64,000 nt of DNA, taken from positions 248,001-312,000 of the forward strand of contig JAEUUF010000015.1 in NCBI GenBank assembly GCA_016787645.1, in the 5' to 3' direction. Source of the DNA: Cyclobacteriaceae bacterium (GTDB lineage Bacteria > Bacteroidota > Bacteroidia > Cytophagales > Cyclobacteriaceae). Shown piece by piece: positions 27,201 to 35,952 of this stretch; positions within the stretch are counted from its first letter, which is position 1; each line of letters opens with the position of its first letter. The position numbers and the translations under genes are program-made. The notes under the pieces are model-generated. The model saw only the letters and a program-made list of their open reading frames with translations. It had not been told where the DNA came from and made no database searches.

Positions 27201-28463
27201 ATGAAGCGAAGAGATTTCATTTCCAAGGCAGCCGGAATTTCTGCGGTGGCCAGCCTGCCGATCGCTGATATGTTTGCCCGTGTAAATGACCTGGCATCTG
27301 CTACACCGCAGGCTGAGACCAACTACGATGTCATCGTTCTCGGCGTCGGCAGTATGGGCTCGTCGACGTGCTATCACCTGGCCCGTCGCGGCGTCAAGGT
27401 CCTGGGGATCGAGCAGTTCGACATCCCTCACGAACTGGGTTCGCATGCCGGGCAAAGCCGCATGATCCGCAAGGCCTATAGCGAACACCCGGACTATGTG
27501 CCCCTGCTGAGAAGCGCTTACGCGAACTGGCAAGCGATGGAGCAAGAGACTGGGGCCGAGTTGTATTTCCGAACAGGCATCCTTCACATCGGCAAGAAAG
27601 AATCGCAGGATATCGCGGGCCTGCGGAAGTCAGCCAGCCTGTATTCTATTGAAGTCAAGGATGTTTCACAGGCTGAAATGACGTCACGCTTTCCCCAGTT
27701 CCGGATTCCCAGTGCCTATGATATTGTGCTGGAACCCGATGCAGGTTTTGTGACTCCCGAGCGCTCTGTCTTGTTGTTTACCGAACAGGCCATTCGCAAG
27801 GGTGCCGCCATTCACACCAAGGAGAAGACCCTGTCGTGGAAGCGGGAAGGCGGGACGATTACCGTTACGACCAACAAGCAGACGTATCAATGCAAGAAAC
27901 TGGTCATCACTGCCGGCCCGTGGGCAGGGAAGATGATTCCCGGGCTGTCCAGGAACCTGAAAGTGACGCGGCAGATGATCGCGTGGGTCAAGCCGCGCAA
28001 CTGGAAGGCATTTGAGCTGAGCACTTTTCCCTGCTGGACAATAGCGGACATTGACAAACCCGGAACCTTCTATGGATTTCCCATCCTGCCAACCGCAAAA
28101 TTTGGCGGACCAGTGGGACTGAAACTCGCGCATCATTATCATGGTGTGGTGTCTGATCCGGACAACCTCAACCGCGTACCGGCGCCGGAAGATGAGTCTG
28201 TCCTTGTCGATGCCCTCAACAAGTTCTTCCCGGAGGGATACGAGTCAACGCATGTGATGAAGACGTGCATGTACACCAACACCCCCGACGAAAATTTCAT
28301 TCTTGACTTCCTTCCCGGCTATGATAAGGAAGTGTGTGTGGCCGCCGGGTTCAGCGGGCATGGGTTCAAGTTCTCCAGCGTGGTAGGTGAGATCATGGCC
28401 GACCTGGCGTTGAAGGGCGCGACGGCCCATCCCATTGGATTTCTGAACGCAGGGAGGTTTTAA
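27201..28463 (+). CDS. SolA/sarcosine-oxidase-like FAD amine oxidase with Tat-like signal
   Basis: The 420-residue protein starts with a Tat-like signal (KRRDFISKAAGISAVASL) and then an FAD-binding Rossmann segment (DVIVLGVGSMGSSTCYHLAR) as in monomeric sarcosine oxidase and N-methyltryptophan oxidase. The Cys in KTCMYTNTPDENFILD matches the residue that bonds FAD covalently in that family, and IEQFDIPHELGSHAGQSRMI is also conserved. It should oxidise an N-methylated or secondary amine; the substrate is unknown. The export signal is unusual for a family that is normally cytoplasmic. Confidence 0.88.
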   Translation: MKRRDFISKAAGISAVASLPIADMFARVNDLASATPQAETNYDVIVLGVGSMGSSTCYHLARRGVKVLGIEQFDIPHELGSHAGQSRMIRKAYSEHPDYVPLLRSAYANWQAMEQETGAELYFRTGILHIGKKESQDIAGLRKSASLYSIEVKDVSQAEMTSRFPQFRIPSAYDIVLEPDAGFVTPERSVLLFTEQAIRKGAAIHTKEKTLSWKREGGTITVTTNKQTYQCKKLVITAGPWAGKMIPGLSRNLKVTRQMIAWVKPRNWKAFELSTFPCWTIADIDKPGTFYGFPILPTAKFGGPVGLKLAHHYHGVVSDPDNLNRVPAPEDESVLVDALNKFFPEGYESTHVMKTCMYTNTPDENFILDFLPGYDKEVCVAAGFSGHGFKFSSVVGEIMADLALKGATAHPIGFLNAGRF

Positions 28464-28520
28464 AAAATCTCCGGTCATTCGTAAACCAATTTGGAGTCGT
28501 TAATGTATTGATAGGTGAGC

Positions 28521-29168
28521 ATGAATACTTCGAGTAGGTCATATACACAATGGGAAGAGCGCGCCAACTGGCTTACCCACGGTTTGGGGGTCGTGTTGAG
28601 CGTGGCGGGGGCCGTTTTTGTCTTCTGGACGCTGGCCCACCGCGAGCAATCGAGTGCGGCCATGTGGATCAGCGCGGCGGTCTATACGGCGGCCATGATC
28701 CTTCTTTATAGTATTTCCACCCTCTACCACTACATCGAACAAGAACGTTGGAAGCAGTACTTCCGGCTGATGGATCACAGCGCCATCTACGTGAAAATCG
28801 CGGGGACGTATACGCCATTCCTGCTGCTCGTCTTCCCGCAAAGCTATGGGTACGAGATGCTGATCGCCATCTGGAGCATCACGATCGGCGGCATTTTGTT
28901 CAAGCTTTTCTCCGTGAAGCGATTCAATATCGTCTCCACCCTGCTTTACCTCGCGATGGGCTGGATGGCAGTATTGTTCATTCAACCCTTGTACCAGTCG
29001 CTTTCGCGCGAGGTATTCATCTACGTGATTGCCGGTGGCGCGTGTTTTTCGCTCGGCGTGATATTTTACCTGATGAAGTCCGTGCGCTACAGCCATTCCA
29101 TCTGGCATGTCTTCGTCATGGGCGGCAGCGCATTTCACTACGCCGGCATCTACCTATTACTAAGTTAG
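28521..29168 (+). CDS. trhA: hemolysin III family membrane protein
   Basis: The 215-residue protein has seven membrane segments and the PAQR/hemolysin III hallmarks (EERANWLTHGLGVVLSVAG, SISTLYHY, LMDHSAIYVKIAGTYTPFLL, and a final HVFVMGGSAFHYAGIY with conserved His). Members such as TrhA influence membrane lipid homeostasis. ATG 28521 is chosen because an AGGTGA ribosome-binding site stands 7 nt before it; an in-frame GTG at 28515 overlaps that site. The gene ends 9 nt before a heptamer repeat array. Confidence 0.9.
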   Translation: MNTSSRSYTQWEERANWLTHGLGVVLSVAGAVFVFWTLAHREQSSAAMWISAAVYTAAMILLYSISTLYHYIEQERWKQYFRLMDHSAIYVKIAGTYTPFLLLVFPQSYGYEMLIAIWSITIGGILFKLFSVKRFNIVSTLLYLAMGWMAVLFIQPLYQSLSREVFIYVIAGGACFSLGVIFYLMKSVRYSHSIWHVFVMGGSAFHYAGIYLLLS

Positions 29169-29177
29169 AAGTAAAGT

Positions 29178-29600
29178 GGCACTAGGCGCTGGGCGCTGGG
29201 CACTAGGCACTGGGCACTGGGCGCTAGGCACTGGGCACTAGGCACTGGGCTCTGGGCGCTAGGCACTGGGCACTAGGCACTGGGCGCTAGGCACTGGGCA
29301 CTAGTCACTAGGCACTGGGCTCTGGGAACTGGTCACTGGTTACTGGCCACTGTTCACCGGTCACTGTTCACTGTTCACTGGTCACCGGTCACTGGCTATT
29401 GGTCACTGTTCACCGATCACCGTTCACTGTTCACCGTTCACTGTTCACCGTTCACCGTTCACTGTTCACCGTTCACGGTTCACCGTTCACGGTTCACTGG
29501 TAACCGGTCACTGCTAACTGGGTTCTCTAATTCCTGGCCCCTAACCCCTAACCCCTAACCCCTAACCCCTAACCCCTAACCCCTGACCCCTAACCCCTCT
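29178..29600. repeat. heptamer tandem array, ending in telomere-like CCCCTAA units
   Basis: From 29178 to 29520 there are exactly 49 consecutive 7-bp units in one register. They begin as GGCACTA/GGCACTG/GGCGCTA, pass through GTCACTG, and become TTCACTG/TTCACCG. A 17-nt break (29521-29537) follows, then six perfect CCCCTAA units, CCCCTGA and CCCCTAA (29538-29593). The last CCCCTAA supplies the stop codon and final residue of the convergent DUF885 gene. No gene or promoter is seen in it. Confidence 0.95.
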
Positions 29601-31407
29601 TCTTCGCAATCCACGCATTGATCTTCTTCTCCAGCAGCACCAGCGGAAGACTTCCCGAGTTGAGTACCTGGCTGTGGAATTCCCGGATGTCGAACTGATC
29701 GCCGAGGGTGGCTTCTGCGCGGGTACGCAGCTCGCGGATCTTTAATTGACCCACTTTGTAGCACAGGGCGGCACCCGGCGTCGCCATGTAACGCTCAACC
29801 TCGACGATAATTTTGTCCTCCGGTTCCGCTTCATTGTTGAGCGAGTACTCGATCGCTTGTTCACGTGTCCAGCCCTGGGCATGGATGCCGGTCTCCAGCA
29901 CGAGGCGGATGGCGCGGTGCATTTCCATGCTGAGCATGCCAAAATACTGGTAAGGGTCTTCGTACAGTCCAAGTTCTTTACCGAGTGATTCGGCGTAAAG
30001 CGCCCAGCCTTCCACAAATACACTGATGCTCTCCGGGTGCAAGAACTCCGGCAACTCGTTGTTCTCCTGCTGCAGTGTCAGTTGGTAATAGTGGCCCGGC
30101 ACCGCCTCGTGCAGGAACAGCGCTTCATCGGCAAAGGTGTTGTAATGCTTCACATCGGGAATGGGCACATAAAACACGCCGGGACGTGAACCGTCCTTGT
30201 TGCCGGGCAGGAACTCGGCGCTGGCCGATCCTTCGCGGAAGGCTTCCGTGCGGCGTACTTCGAAACCACCTTTTGGTTTCAGCGCGAAGAGATTGGGCAA
30301 TCCTTTGTCCACCCGTTCGCGGATGACGTTGAAGCGGGCGATGACTTCCTCGGGTCGGTTGAAGGGCATCAGTTTCTTGTTGTTCCGTACATGATCGAAG
30401 AACGCGCGGAGGTCACCTTTGAATCCGACTTGGGTTTTCACCTGCTCCATTTCACCCCGAATGCGGGCCACTTCGTTCTTGCCCATTTCGTGAATCTGCG
30501 CGGCGGTCATGTTGGTGGTGGTGAAATATTTAATAAGGTATTGGAATGTCTCCGCACCGTTGGGCAGCGCGTTGATACCCGAGGTGGCACGACCCGCAGG
30601 AAGGTACGTGTTGATGAGAAAGTCCTGGAGCATTTTGTACTTCGGTGCAATCTTGTTGGCCACCAAGTCGGCATAGGCTTTGGTGAGTCGCTCACGGTCG
30701 GCGGGAGAGAATGACCCAGGCATCAGGCCAATGGGCGCGTAGAACAGGTGTTCTTTTACCGGCGCCTTCACAAAGCCGTCCAGTTGGGGAATCATCTTTT
30801 GGATGAGCACTTTGGGCAGTACGATTCCCTTGGCCATTCCTTGCTTCATCTTCACCACGGCGGTGTCGAGGAAGGGAAGAAAAGCGTCGACGCGGCGCAG
30901 CCAGGTGTCGTAGTCTTCCACGGTATTGAAAGGCTGGAGGCTTCTTCCGCCGGCCAGCTGCGAGAAGTACAGGTGCAGCGATTGAATCTGGATGAGCGGC
31001 ATGAGCTCGAAGTTGGGCATGTCGTACATCGGCGACGCGATCGTCACCAGCGGATTGGTCAACCCTTCCAGCTTGATGGTGCAATCCCACTTCATGACCC
31101 CCAGGCTCAGCCACTGCGCGGGCGTGACGCTTGTGGAATCGTATTGGGCAAGTTCCTCGAGGTAACGCCGGTAGTTGCGAACCAGCTCTTCGCGGTAAGG
31201 GGTGGAAATGTAATTCGCCACCTGGTCATTGTATTCGGAGTACCCGGCCTTAGTGGCTTCAATCGGGTTGATGCGCTTCTTGAAGTCATAGTATTCCTTG
31301 AAGAGGCTGTCGACAGGCTTCAAGGTTGTTTCGGGTTTCTTTGTCTCCGAACAGGCGGAAGCAAGTGCAACCAGCACGATGAAGAAAGCAAGGGGTTTGA
31401 AATTCAT
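29590..31407 (-). CDS. DUF885 lipoprotein, probable metallopeptidase
   Basis: ATG 31407 gives a clean lipoprotein signal (MNFKPLAFFIVLVALASACS, Cys19); an in-frame ATG 8 codons earlier is less likely. The 605-residue product is a DUF885 protein with FLHEAVPGHYYQLTLQQEN, an HExxxGH zinc-binding motif, and FVEGWALYAESLGKELGLYE with a third ligand candidate. Relatives are surface or periplasmic peptidases. It lies 60 bp downstream of the cytochrome gene on the same strand. Its last codons come from the CCCCTAA repeat array. Confidence 0.9.
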   Translation of the reverse strand: MNFKPLAFFIVLVALASACSETKKPETTLKPVDSLFKEYYDFKKRINPIEATKAGYSEYNDQVANYISTPYREELVRNYRRYLEELAQYDSTSVTPAQWLSLGVMKWDCTIKLEGLTNPLVTIASPMYDMPNFELMPLIQIQSLHLYFSQLAGGRSLQPFNTVEDYDTWLRRVDAFLPFLDTAVVKMKQGMAKGIVLPKVLIQKMIPQLDGFVKAPVKEHLFYAPIGLMPGSFSPADRERLTKAYADLVANKIAPKYKMLQDFLINTYLPAGRATSGINALPNGAETFQYLIKYFTTTNMTAAQIHEMGKNEVARIRGEMEQVKTQVGFKGDLRAFFDHVRNNKKLMPFNRPEEVIARFNVIRERVDKGLPNLFALKPKGGFEVRRTEAFREGSASAEFLPGNKDGSRPGVFYVPIPDVKHYNTFADEALFLHEAVPGHYYQLTLQQENNELPEFLHPESISVFVEGWALYAESLGKELGLYEDPYQYFGMLSMEMHRAIRLVLETGIHAQGWTREQAIEYSLNNEAEPEDKIIVEVERYMATPGAALCYKVGQLKIRELRTRAEATLGDQFDIREFHSQVLNSGSLPLVLLEKKINAWIAKKRG

Positions 31408-31467
31408 GATGGGACGGTTAATCGACTGCAATATACAGCAACGCGTGACCCGGGTTGATTCCGCCCA

Positions 31468-33690
31468 TCAAAGTCCAAGCACCCGGAAGAACTCCTGGTA
31501 GTCCGGGTTGTTGGGATTCAGCCGGCGCAACACTTCGGCGTGCTTTCTCGCCTTGGCGGGTTTGCGTTGCTGGAAATAGAGATAGGCCAGGGCGTAGTTG
31601 ATGTTTTCCGCATTGGGTTCGAGGGAATAGCCGGACAGCAGGACTCGTTCGGCTTCCTGGCTTTTGCCCGTTTGCTGCAACAGCAGTCCGTAATTAAAGT
31701 ATACCCCAGGAATGCGTGACCGGAGGCGAACGGCGGTTGAAAAGTTTTGGGAGGCCTTGGGCACATCCTTCATTTCATAATAAAGGAGACCCAGGTTGTA
31801 ATAGGTCCGGTCGTTCCGGGGATCAATCGCTGCAGCTTCCTGCAAGGTTTTGAGTGCCTCATCATTTTTCCCTACCGTGTTGTAGGCGGCCGACAGGTTG
31901 AACCGCGCATAGTTCATCAGGCTGTCTTTCTGCAATCCCCGCACATAGGCTTGAATCGCGCGCACCGGCTTCGCTCCCTGCAGTTCGTAGTCCCCGAGCA
32001 TGACGTTGCCGACGGCAAAATCGGTTTGATATTCCAGGTACTGCCTGTTTTCAGCATCCGCCTTTTGATAATCCGCCTGCGCGGAGGCAGGTAAACTTTC
32101 AGCGGGGAGTTGGTGGAACAGGTCGGCGGCGGCGATCCGGACCGCCCTGACCTTGTCGCGAAGCAGGGGCACGGCCGCCTGCAGCCAGCTATCCGGGGGA
32201 AATTCACCCAACGCACGAAGGGCATGGTAACGGATCATCGCCTGCTCCGCCTTCAGGGCCGCGACCAGCGCCGCCGCGCTCGAAGGAGTTCCGATATTCG
32301 CCAGGTAACTGGCGGCGGTAGCCCGCGCGATGGCCGGCTGCATCCGGTCGGCAAGGAGCGCTACCAGGTGTGCTTCACTTTTTTCATTCAGTAAACTTCC
32401 TGGAACGAGGTCGTCCGAGAAGTGATACGGTCGCTTGGGACCGAACCATTGCTCAACCGCCTTCGCGGCCCAGTCGGGGGATTTGTTCGCGTGACAGGAA
32501 TTGCAGGCATTCGGAGTACCGAAGGCGGCGGTTTGATCGGGTCTCGGGATCCGGAAGCTGTGATCACGCCGCACGTCGTTGCCCATGTACACCTTGCTGG
32601 TCATGTGGCAACTCACGCACTCCGATGCTTCGGTGTTGACGGTGTGGAAGGTGTGCTCTTTCGTATTGTACTTCGGCAAATGACAACTCATGCACAGGTC
32701 ATTGCCTGTCTTCACCAGTTGTCCCGAGTGCGGGTTGTGACAATTGCTGCAGCGGACACCGAGGTGGAACATTTTGCTTTGTGAGAAAGAACCGTATTCA
32801 TAATCCTCTTCGCGGATCTGCCCGTCGGCGTGATAAAACTCGTTGCTGATTACCTGCGGGATGAGGTCGTCGAGGAGTTCGTCGCTGTGAAGCAGGCTGG
32901 CGCTGATGTCGGACTTGCGGGCGTGGCAGGGAGCGCAGGTGTTCAGCTGTTGACGGGGCAACGTATCGCGGCTGTAGACCAGCCCGGAGTTGACCTCACG
33001 TTCGCCCTGCGAATACGCTGAAGATTTCACCAAAGAGATATGCCGGCTGCCCGGTCCGTGGCAACTTTCGCAGCCCACGTTGATGTCGGTCCAGGTGGTG
33101 GTGTAAGTGTCTGAATCGAAGTGGTAGTTCTTCTGCAGGTTAGTGGAATGGCACGACGCGCACATGGTGTTCCAGTTCTGGCCATTGCCGGTCCAGTGCA
33201 GCCAGTCGCGGGGGTGAATCTTCTGCCCGGCGTATTGGAGAAACCACTTATTGGCTTTTGAGTCCCAGCTTACCCTCGTGGCCTGCAGTCGTCCGCCCGG
33301 GAAATCGACCAGGTATTGTTGCAGGGGAAAGTAGCCGAAGGTGTAGCGCACTTCGTAGTCGTGGTTTCGGCCATCCTCGCCTTGCGTGTTGATGATGAAT
33401 TTGCCGTCGCGCCGGAAGAAGCGGCTGGTGATTCCATTGGCGACGAAGGTTTGGTCGTTGAAATTGCCCAGCACCGTGGAGTCGCTGGCTTCCTGCATGG
33501 CCCGGAAGTGATCGGATTGTTGCCAGTCCTGGAATGGCTTGGTGTGGCACCCCTGGCAGGACGCCGACCCGGTGAATGAGACCGGTGAGGCCGCGACGGT
33601 TTGTGTTTCCTGTTTCGGCGCCTGGCAGCTGCTCAATATCCAGAAGACCAGGACAGTGGTGAGGTAGGTCTGCTTCAAGGATGGGCGCAT
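31468..33690 (-). CDS. eight-heme c-type cytochrome lipoprotein with HEAT and TPR repeats
   Basis: The 740-residue product has a lipoprotein-like signal (MRPSLKQTYLTTVLVFWILS then SCQAP). It carries eight CxxCH heme motifs in its first ~400 residues: CQGCH, CASCH, CESCH, CAPCH, CSNCH, CMSCH, CVSCH and CNSCH. The layout resembles cytochrome c554-like or doubled-CxxCH proteins. A HEAT-like stretch (about 440-540) and four to five TPRs follow at the C-terminus. It should transfer electrons in the periplasm, perhaps as part of a nitrogen- or sulfur-oxyanion reaction, but no specific catalytic site can be named. Confidence 0.88.
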   Translation of the reverse strand: MRPSLKQTYLTTVLVFWILSSCQAPKQETQTVAASPVSFTGSASCQGCHTKPFQDWQQSDHFRAMQEASDSTVLGNFNDQTFVANGITSRFFRRDGKFIINTQGEDGRNHDYEVRYTFGYFPLQQYLVDFPGGRLQATRVSWDSKANKWFLQYAGQKIHPRDWLHWTGNGQNWNTMCASCHSTNLQKNYHFDSDTYTTTWTDINVGCESCHGPGSRHISLVKSSAYSQGEREVNSGLVYSRDTLPRQQLNTCAPCHARKSDISASLLHSDELLDDLIPQVISNEFYHADGQIREEDYEYGSFSQSKMFHLGVRCSNCHNPHSGQLVKTGNDLCMSCHLPKYNTKEHTFHTVNTEASECVSCHMTSKVYMGNDVRRDHSFRIPRPDQTAAFGTPNACNSCHANKSPDWAAKAVEQWFGPKRPYHFSDDLVPGSLLNEKSEAHLVALLADRMQPAIARATAASYLANIGTPSSAAALVAALKAEQAMIRYHALRALGEFPPDSWLQAAVPLLRDKVRAVRIAAADLFHQLPAESLPASAQADYQKADAENRQYLEYQTDFAVGNVMLGDYELQGAKPVRAIQAYVRGLQKDSLMNYARFNLSAAYNTVGKNDEALKTLQEAAAIDPRNDRTYYNLGLLYYEMKDVPKASQNFSTAVRLRSRIPGVYFNYGLLLQQTGKSQEAERVLLSGYSLEPNAENINYALAYLYFQQRKPAKARKHAEVLRRLNPNNPDYQEFFRVLGL

Positions 33691-33764
33691 AATCCCGGAA
33701 AAGATATTTCATTTCAGCGACATGCGGATGATGTTTCTCAGCCTTTCGATCCGGGGAGATTATT

Positions 33765-33772
33765 TATTTTTG
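33765..33772 (+). promoter_or_regulatory. -7 element of the 33788 gene
   Basis: TATTTTTG matches TAnnTTTG. Transcription would begin near 33779, between two in-frame ATG groups, which rules out the upstream ATG at 33722 and supports ATG 33788 with its signal peptide. Confidence 0.45.
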
Positions 33773-33787
33773 ATCAAATTCCAGCGT

Positions 33788-34324
33788 ATGAGATGGACGC
33801 GATTCTTTTGCCTGATCCTGTTGTGTTTCCCTTTCCTGTCTGAGGCGCAGGAAGAAACCACGTCACCCCGCAGCCGGGTGACGGTGGGCCTTGGCCATAC
33901 GCTGGTGGGGAAGGGCAAGGATGTCAATGGCAAGCAATCGTGGCTGGCGCTCCCGATGTGGGTGATCGACTATGACTATTCACTCAGCAATAAATGGATG
34001 CTGGGCGTTCATTCCGATATCCTGCTGGAAACCTTTGAAGTCGATGGATTTTTCCTGGGGGAGGAAACCAATACCATTGAGCGCAAGCACCCGGTGGCAG
34101 CTCTTGGCGCGGTATCTTTTCGGCCGGGTCAGCATGCGGTGTATTCGCTGGGCATGGGCGGTGAATTTTCCTCCAGCGGAAACTACCTCATGACCCGTGT
34201 CGGGTTTGAATACGGCTTTGAGCTGCCGGGAGAGTGGGAGTTGGCGCCCGCCCTGACGTACGACATCAAGTGGAAGGCGTACGACTCGTTTTCCATCTCG
34301 CTGGCGGTCGGCAAAAAATTCTGA
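33788..34324 (+). CDS. small outer-membrane-type protein
   Basis: The 178-residue product begins with a signal peptide (MRWTRFFCLILLCFPFLSEA) and then shows beta-strand alternation (RVTVGLGHTLVGKG, AVYSLGMGGEFSSSGNYLMT), ending in ISLAVGKKF with a terminal aromatic residue, typical of a small beta-barrel. I know no named family. The start is set by the signal peptide and the promoter element at 33765. It diverges from the cytochrome gene and converges with the YHS lipoprotein. Confidence 0.65.
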   Translation: MRWTRFFCLILLCFPFLSEAQEETTSPRSRVTVGLGHTLVGKGKDVNGKQSWLALPMWVIDYDYSLSNKWMLGVHSDILLETFEVDGFFLGEETNTIERKHPVAALGAVSFRPGQHAVYSLGMGGEFSSSGNYLMTRVGFEYGFELPGEWELAPALTYDIKWKAYDSFSISLAVGKKF

Positions 34325-34340
34325 GCGACCTGTTTCCTGC

Positions 34341-34781
34341 CTACTTACCGGCCTTCAACGCGGGCCAGTTCAGGTCCGCTTTTTCGATGTATCCTTTTTG
34401 ATCCTGCATCCAGCGGGCCTTCACGTCCTGGTTGTAGTTGAAGTAGAGTTTGCCGTCGACGATGGTCCACGTATCGGCCTGGGTGGGCGAGAGGTGGCCG
34501 TCGGCGGTACCGTACGCGCAATACCCGCCGTACTGGGGCGCGTACTGCTCCGGGTTGGCCTTGAAGGCTTCCAGGTTCTCAGCCGAGCTGAAGCACCACG
34601 TGGCCCCGTTCCATTCCGTGCTAAAATTCTTATCGCCTTTCACCGGCTTGCCTTCCTTGAAGAAACCAACCGCGTCATACCCGTCAATGGCGCCGTTGTC
34701 AGTGGTGTACACGGTGGAGGTCTTGGTGGTGCACGCGGCGACCAGCGAGACGAGGAGGAGGGAGAGGAGGAGTTTGTGCAT
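34341..34781 (-). CDS. YHS-domain lipoprotein
   Basis: ATG 34781 gives a lipoprotein signal (MHKLLLSLLLVSLVAACTTK, Cys17). The 146-residue protein carries a YHS domain (NGAIDGYDAVGFFKEGKPVK, TWCFSSAENLEAFKANPEQY, YGGYCAYG), a small metal-binding fold common in periplasmic lipoproteins of Bacteroidota. Its function is not known; copper or heavy-metal handling is the usual guess. The gene marks the left end of the cassette-like region. Confidence 0.88.
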   Translation of the reverse strand: MHKLLLSLLLVSLVAACTTKTSTVYTTDNGAIDGYDAVGFFKEGKPVKGDKNFSTEWNGATWCFSSAENLEAFKANPEQYAPQYGGYCAYGTADGHLSPTQADTWTIVDGKLYFNYNQDVKARWMQDQKGYIEKADLNWPALKAGK

Positions 34782-34838
34782 GGGGGGTTGGGAGGTTATG
34801 TCAAATAAATAGAACACAGGGCATTATGCGCATCAATT

Positions 34839-34857
34839 GTTGGCGGTAGTTTTTGCA
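34839..34857. repeat. left inverted repeat of cassette-like unit 1
   Basis: GTTGGCGGTAGTTTTTGCA lies three bases before the stop codon of the 34861-35739 gene. Its reverse complement recurs at 35740-35758 with one mismatch (18 of 19), exactly abutting that gene's start codon. Confidence 0.85.
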
Positions 34858-34860
34858 TCA

Positions 34861-35739
34861 CTACTTTCCTTTTTTAATCCGTCTTTGCTCTTTCATGGCA
34901 AACTTAATGTCCATGTCATAAATTCGGTGAAGAAGGAAGTCAAATTCGAGGCTTAACCGAAATTGTTCTTCAATTGGTTGTCCTTTTGATTGTATGATGT
35001 CCCACGGTCCGAGGTCTTTGATTGCATTAAATACAGCATCCGCATACTCCGGCTCTGAGTCGAGCTCTGTGTTTTCAACCGTTTTTATCTTTCCGTCTGG
35101 TCCGATTGTTACAATAAAGTCTTCCCACCAGTATCTACCGTCATCTGGTAATTTCTTCCATTTGAGTTTTCTTTTTACTGTTTTGTAAATCTTAAATAAA
35201 GGGTCATAATGACTGAATCTGTCAAGTTTATTTGGGTCGTCAATGTAGTTTCTGAAATCGTCTACTTTCGTAATCTTTCCTGAATCTATTTCAACATTAT
35301 ATTCCCTTTCATAAGAAGAACCATATCCCATATGAATGTATCTTATTACTTTCCCATAAGGAGCTATCAACGTTCCGGAGTACCAATTCGCTAGGACTTT
35401 GCCTTGTACATATCTGTCACCAAACATCTTAACAAGGTTGGCGTCTTTAATTTCCAAACCGCAAGAATTGTGACAACTCCTAATTCTCACAAGAAAAAGT
35501 TGTCCGTCTTCAATTTTCCAAATCGCCTGATAACCTCTCCAACAGGCCGTGGACCCGCAACCAACAAAGTCGGGCAGATCTCTCCGTCCCGTTAGTTCGA
35601 AATAGATTTCTAAAGGATTTGTAAATAGTCTTAGTGAGTCGTTCTTGTAAATCAGAACGTCACCTACTTGTCCAGTTGCTTGACCTTGTAAGAAAGTCCC
35701 AAAGAAAATTATTACCGTAATTACGAATCTAACTTTCAT
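34861..35739 (-). CDS. secreted protein with TonB C-terminal-like domain
   Basis: The 292-residue product has a signal peptide (MKVRFVITVIIFFGTFLQGQ) and ends with a segment like the TonB C-terminal fold (WWEDFIVTIGPDGKIKTVEN, LGPWDIIQSKGQPIEEQFRL). No membrane anchor for TonB function is visible, so it is a TonB-domain relative rather than an energy transducer. ATG 35739 is used because a 19-bp inverted repeat abuts it; the in-frame ATG 6 codons earlier lies inside the repeat. The gene is AT-rich compared with its chromosomal neighbours and is the first unit of the cassette-like array. Confidence 0.6.
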   Translation of the reverse strand: MKVRFVITVIIFFGTFLQGQATGQVGDVLIYKNDSLRLFTNPLEIYFELTGRRDLPDFVGCGSTACWRGYQAIWKIEDGQLFLVRIRSCHNSCGLEIKDANLVKMFGDRYVQGKVLANWYSGTLIAPYGKVIRYIHMGYGSSYEREYNVEIDSGKITKVDDFRNYIDDPNKLDRFSHYDPLFKIYKTVKRKLKWKKLPDDGRYWWEDFIVTIGPDGKIKTVENTELDSEPEYADAVFNAIKDLGPWDIIQSKGQPIEEQFRLSLEFDFLLHRIYDMDIKFAMKEQRRIKKGK

Positions 35740-35925
35740 TGCAAAAATTACCGCCAACGACCTGTGTATGCGCCGTGCCGGGCAGTAGGAGGGCTTGCTT
35801 AAGGCGCCGGTACAAGCCTGGCAAGCCCGACCAGCTGTGCACGTTCACACTGACCGTTGGGTAGAAACGAAGTTAGGTATTTATTTCAAGAGAGAGTGCC
35901 CGGTATGCTGCATAGACACTCTTGT
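35740..35925. repeat. attC-like imperfect palindrome B
   Basis: It begins with TGCAAAAATTACCGCCAAC (35740-35758), then an imperfect palindrome to GTTGGGT (35856-35862) with a perfect inner stem GGGCTTGC (35791-35798) / GCAAGCCC (35821-35828). A trunk GAAACGAAGTTAGGTATTTATTT follows, in part shared with element E at 39858. It separates the first two genes of the array. The end boxes CCAAC/GTTGGGT resemble integron attC R boxes. Confidence 0.75.
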
Positions 35926-35952
35926 CCCGTTCGGTAATAATCAAAAAGCCAA

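Noticed and set aside
29538-29593. CCCCTAA units as a real chromosome telomere
   Set aside because: The repeats are internal, flanked by normal genes on both sides; eukaryote-like telomeres do not occur at such places in Bacteroidota.
29178-29600. CRISPR array
   Set aside because: Units are 7 bp with no longer repeat-spacer alternation and no cas genes.
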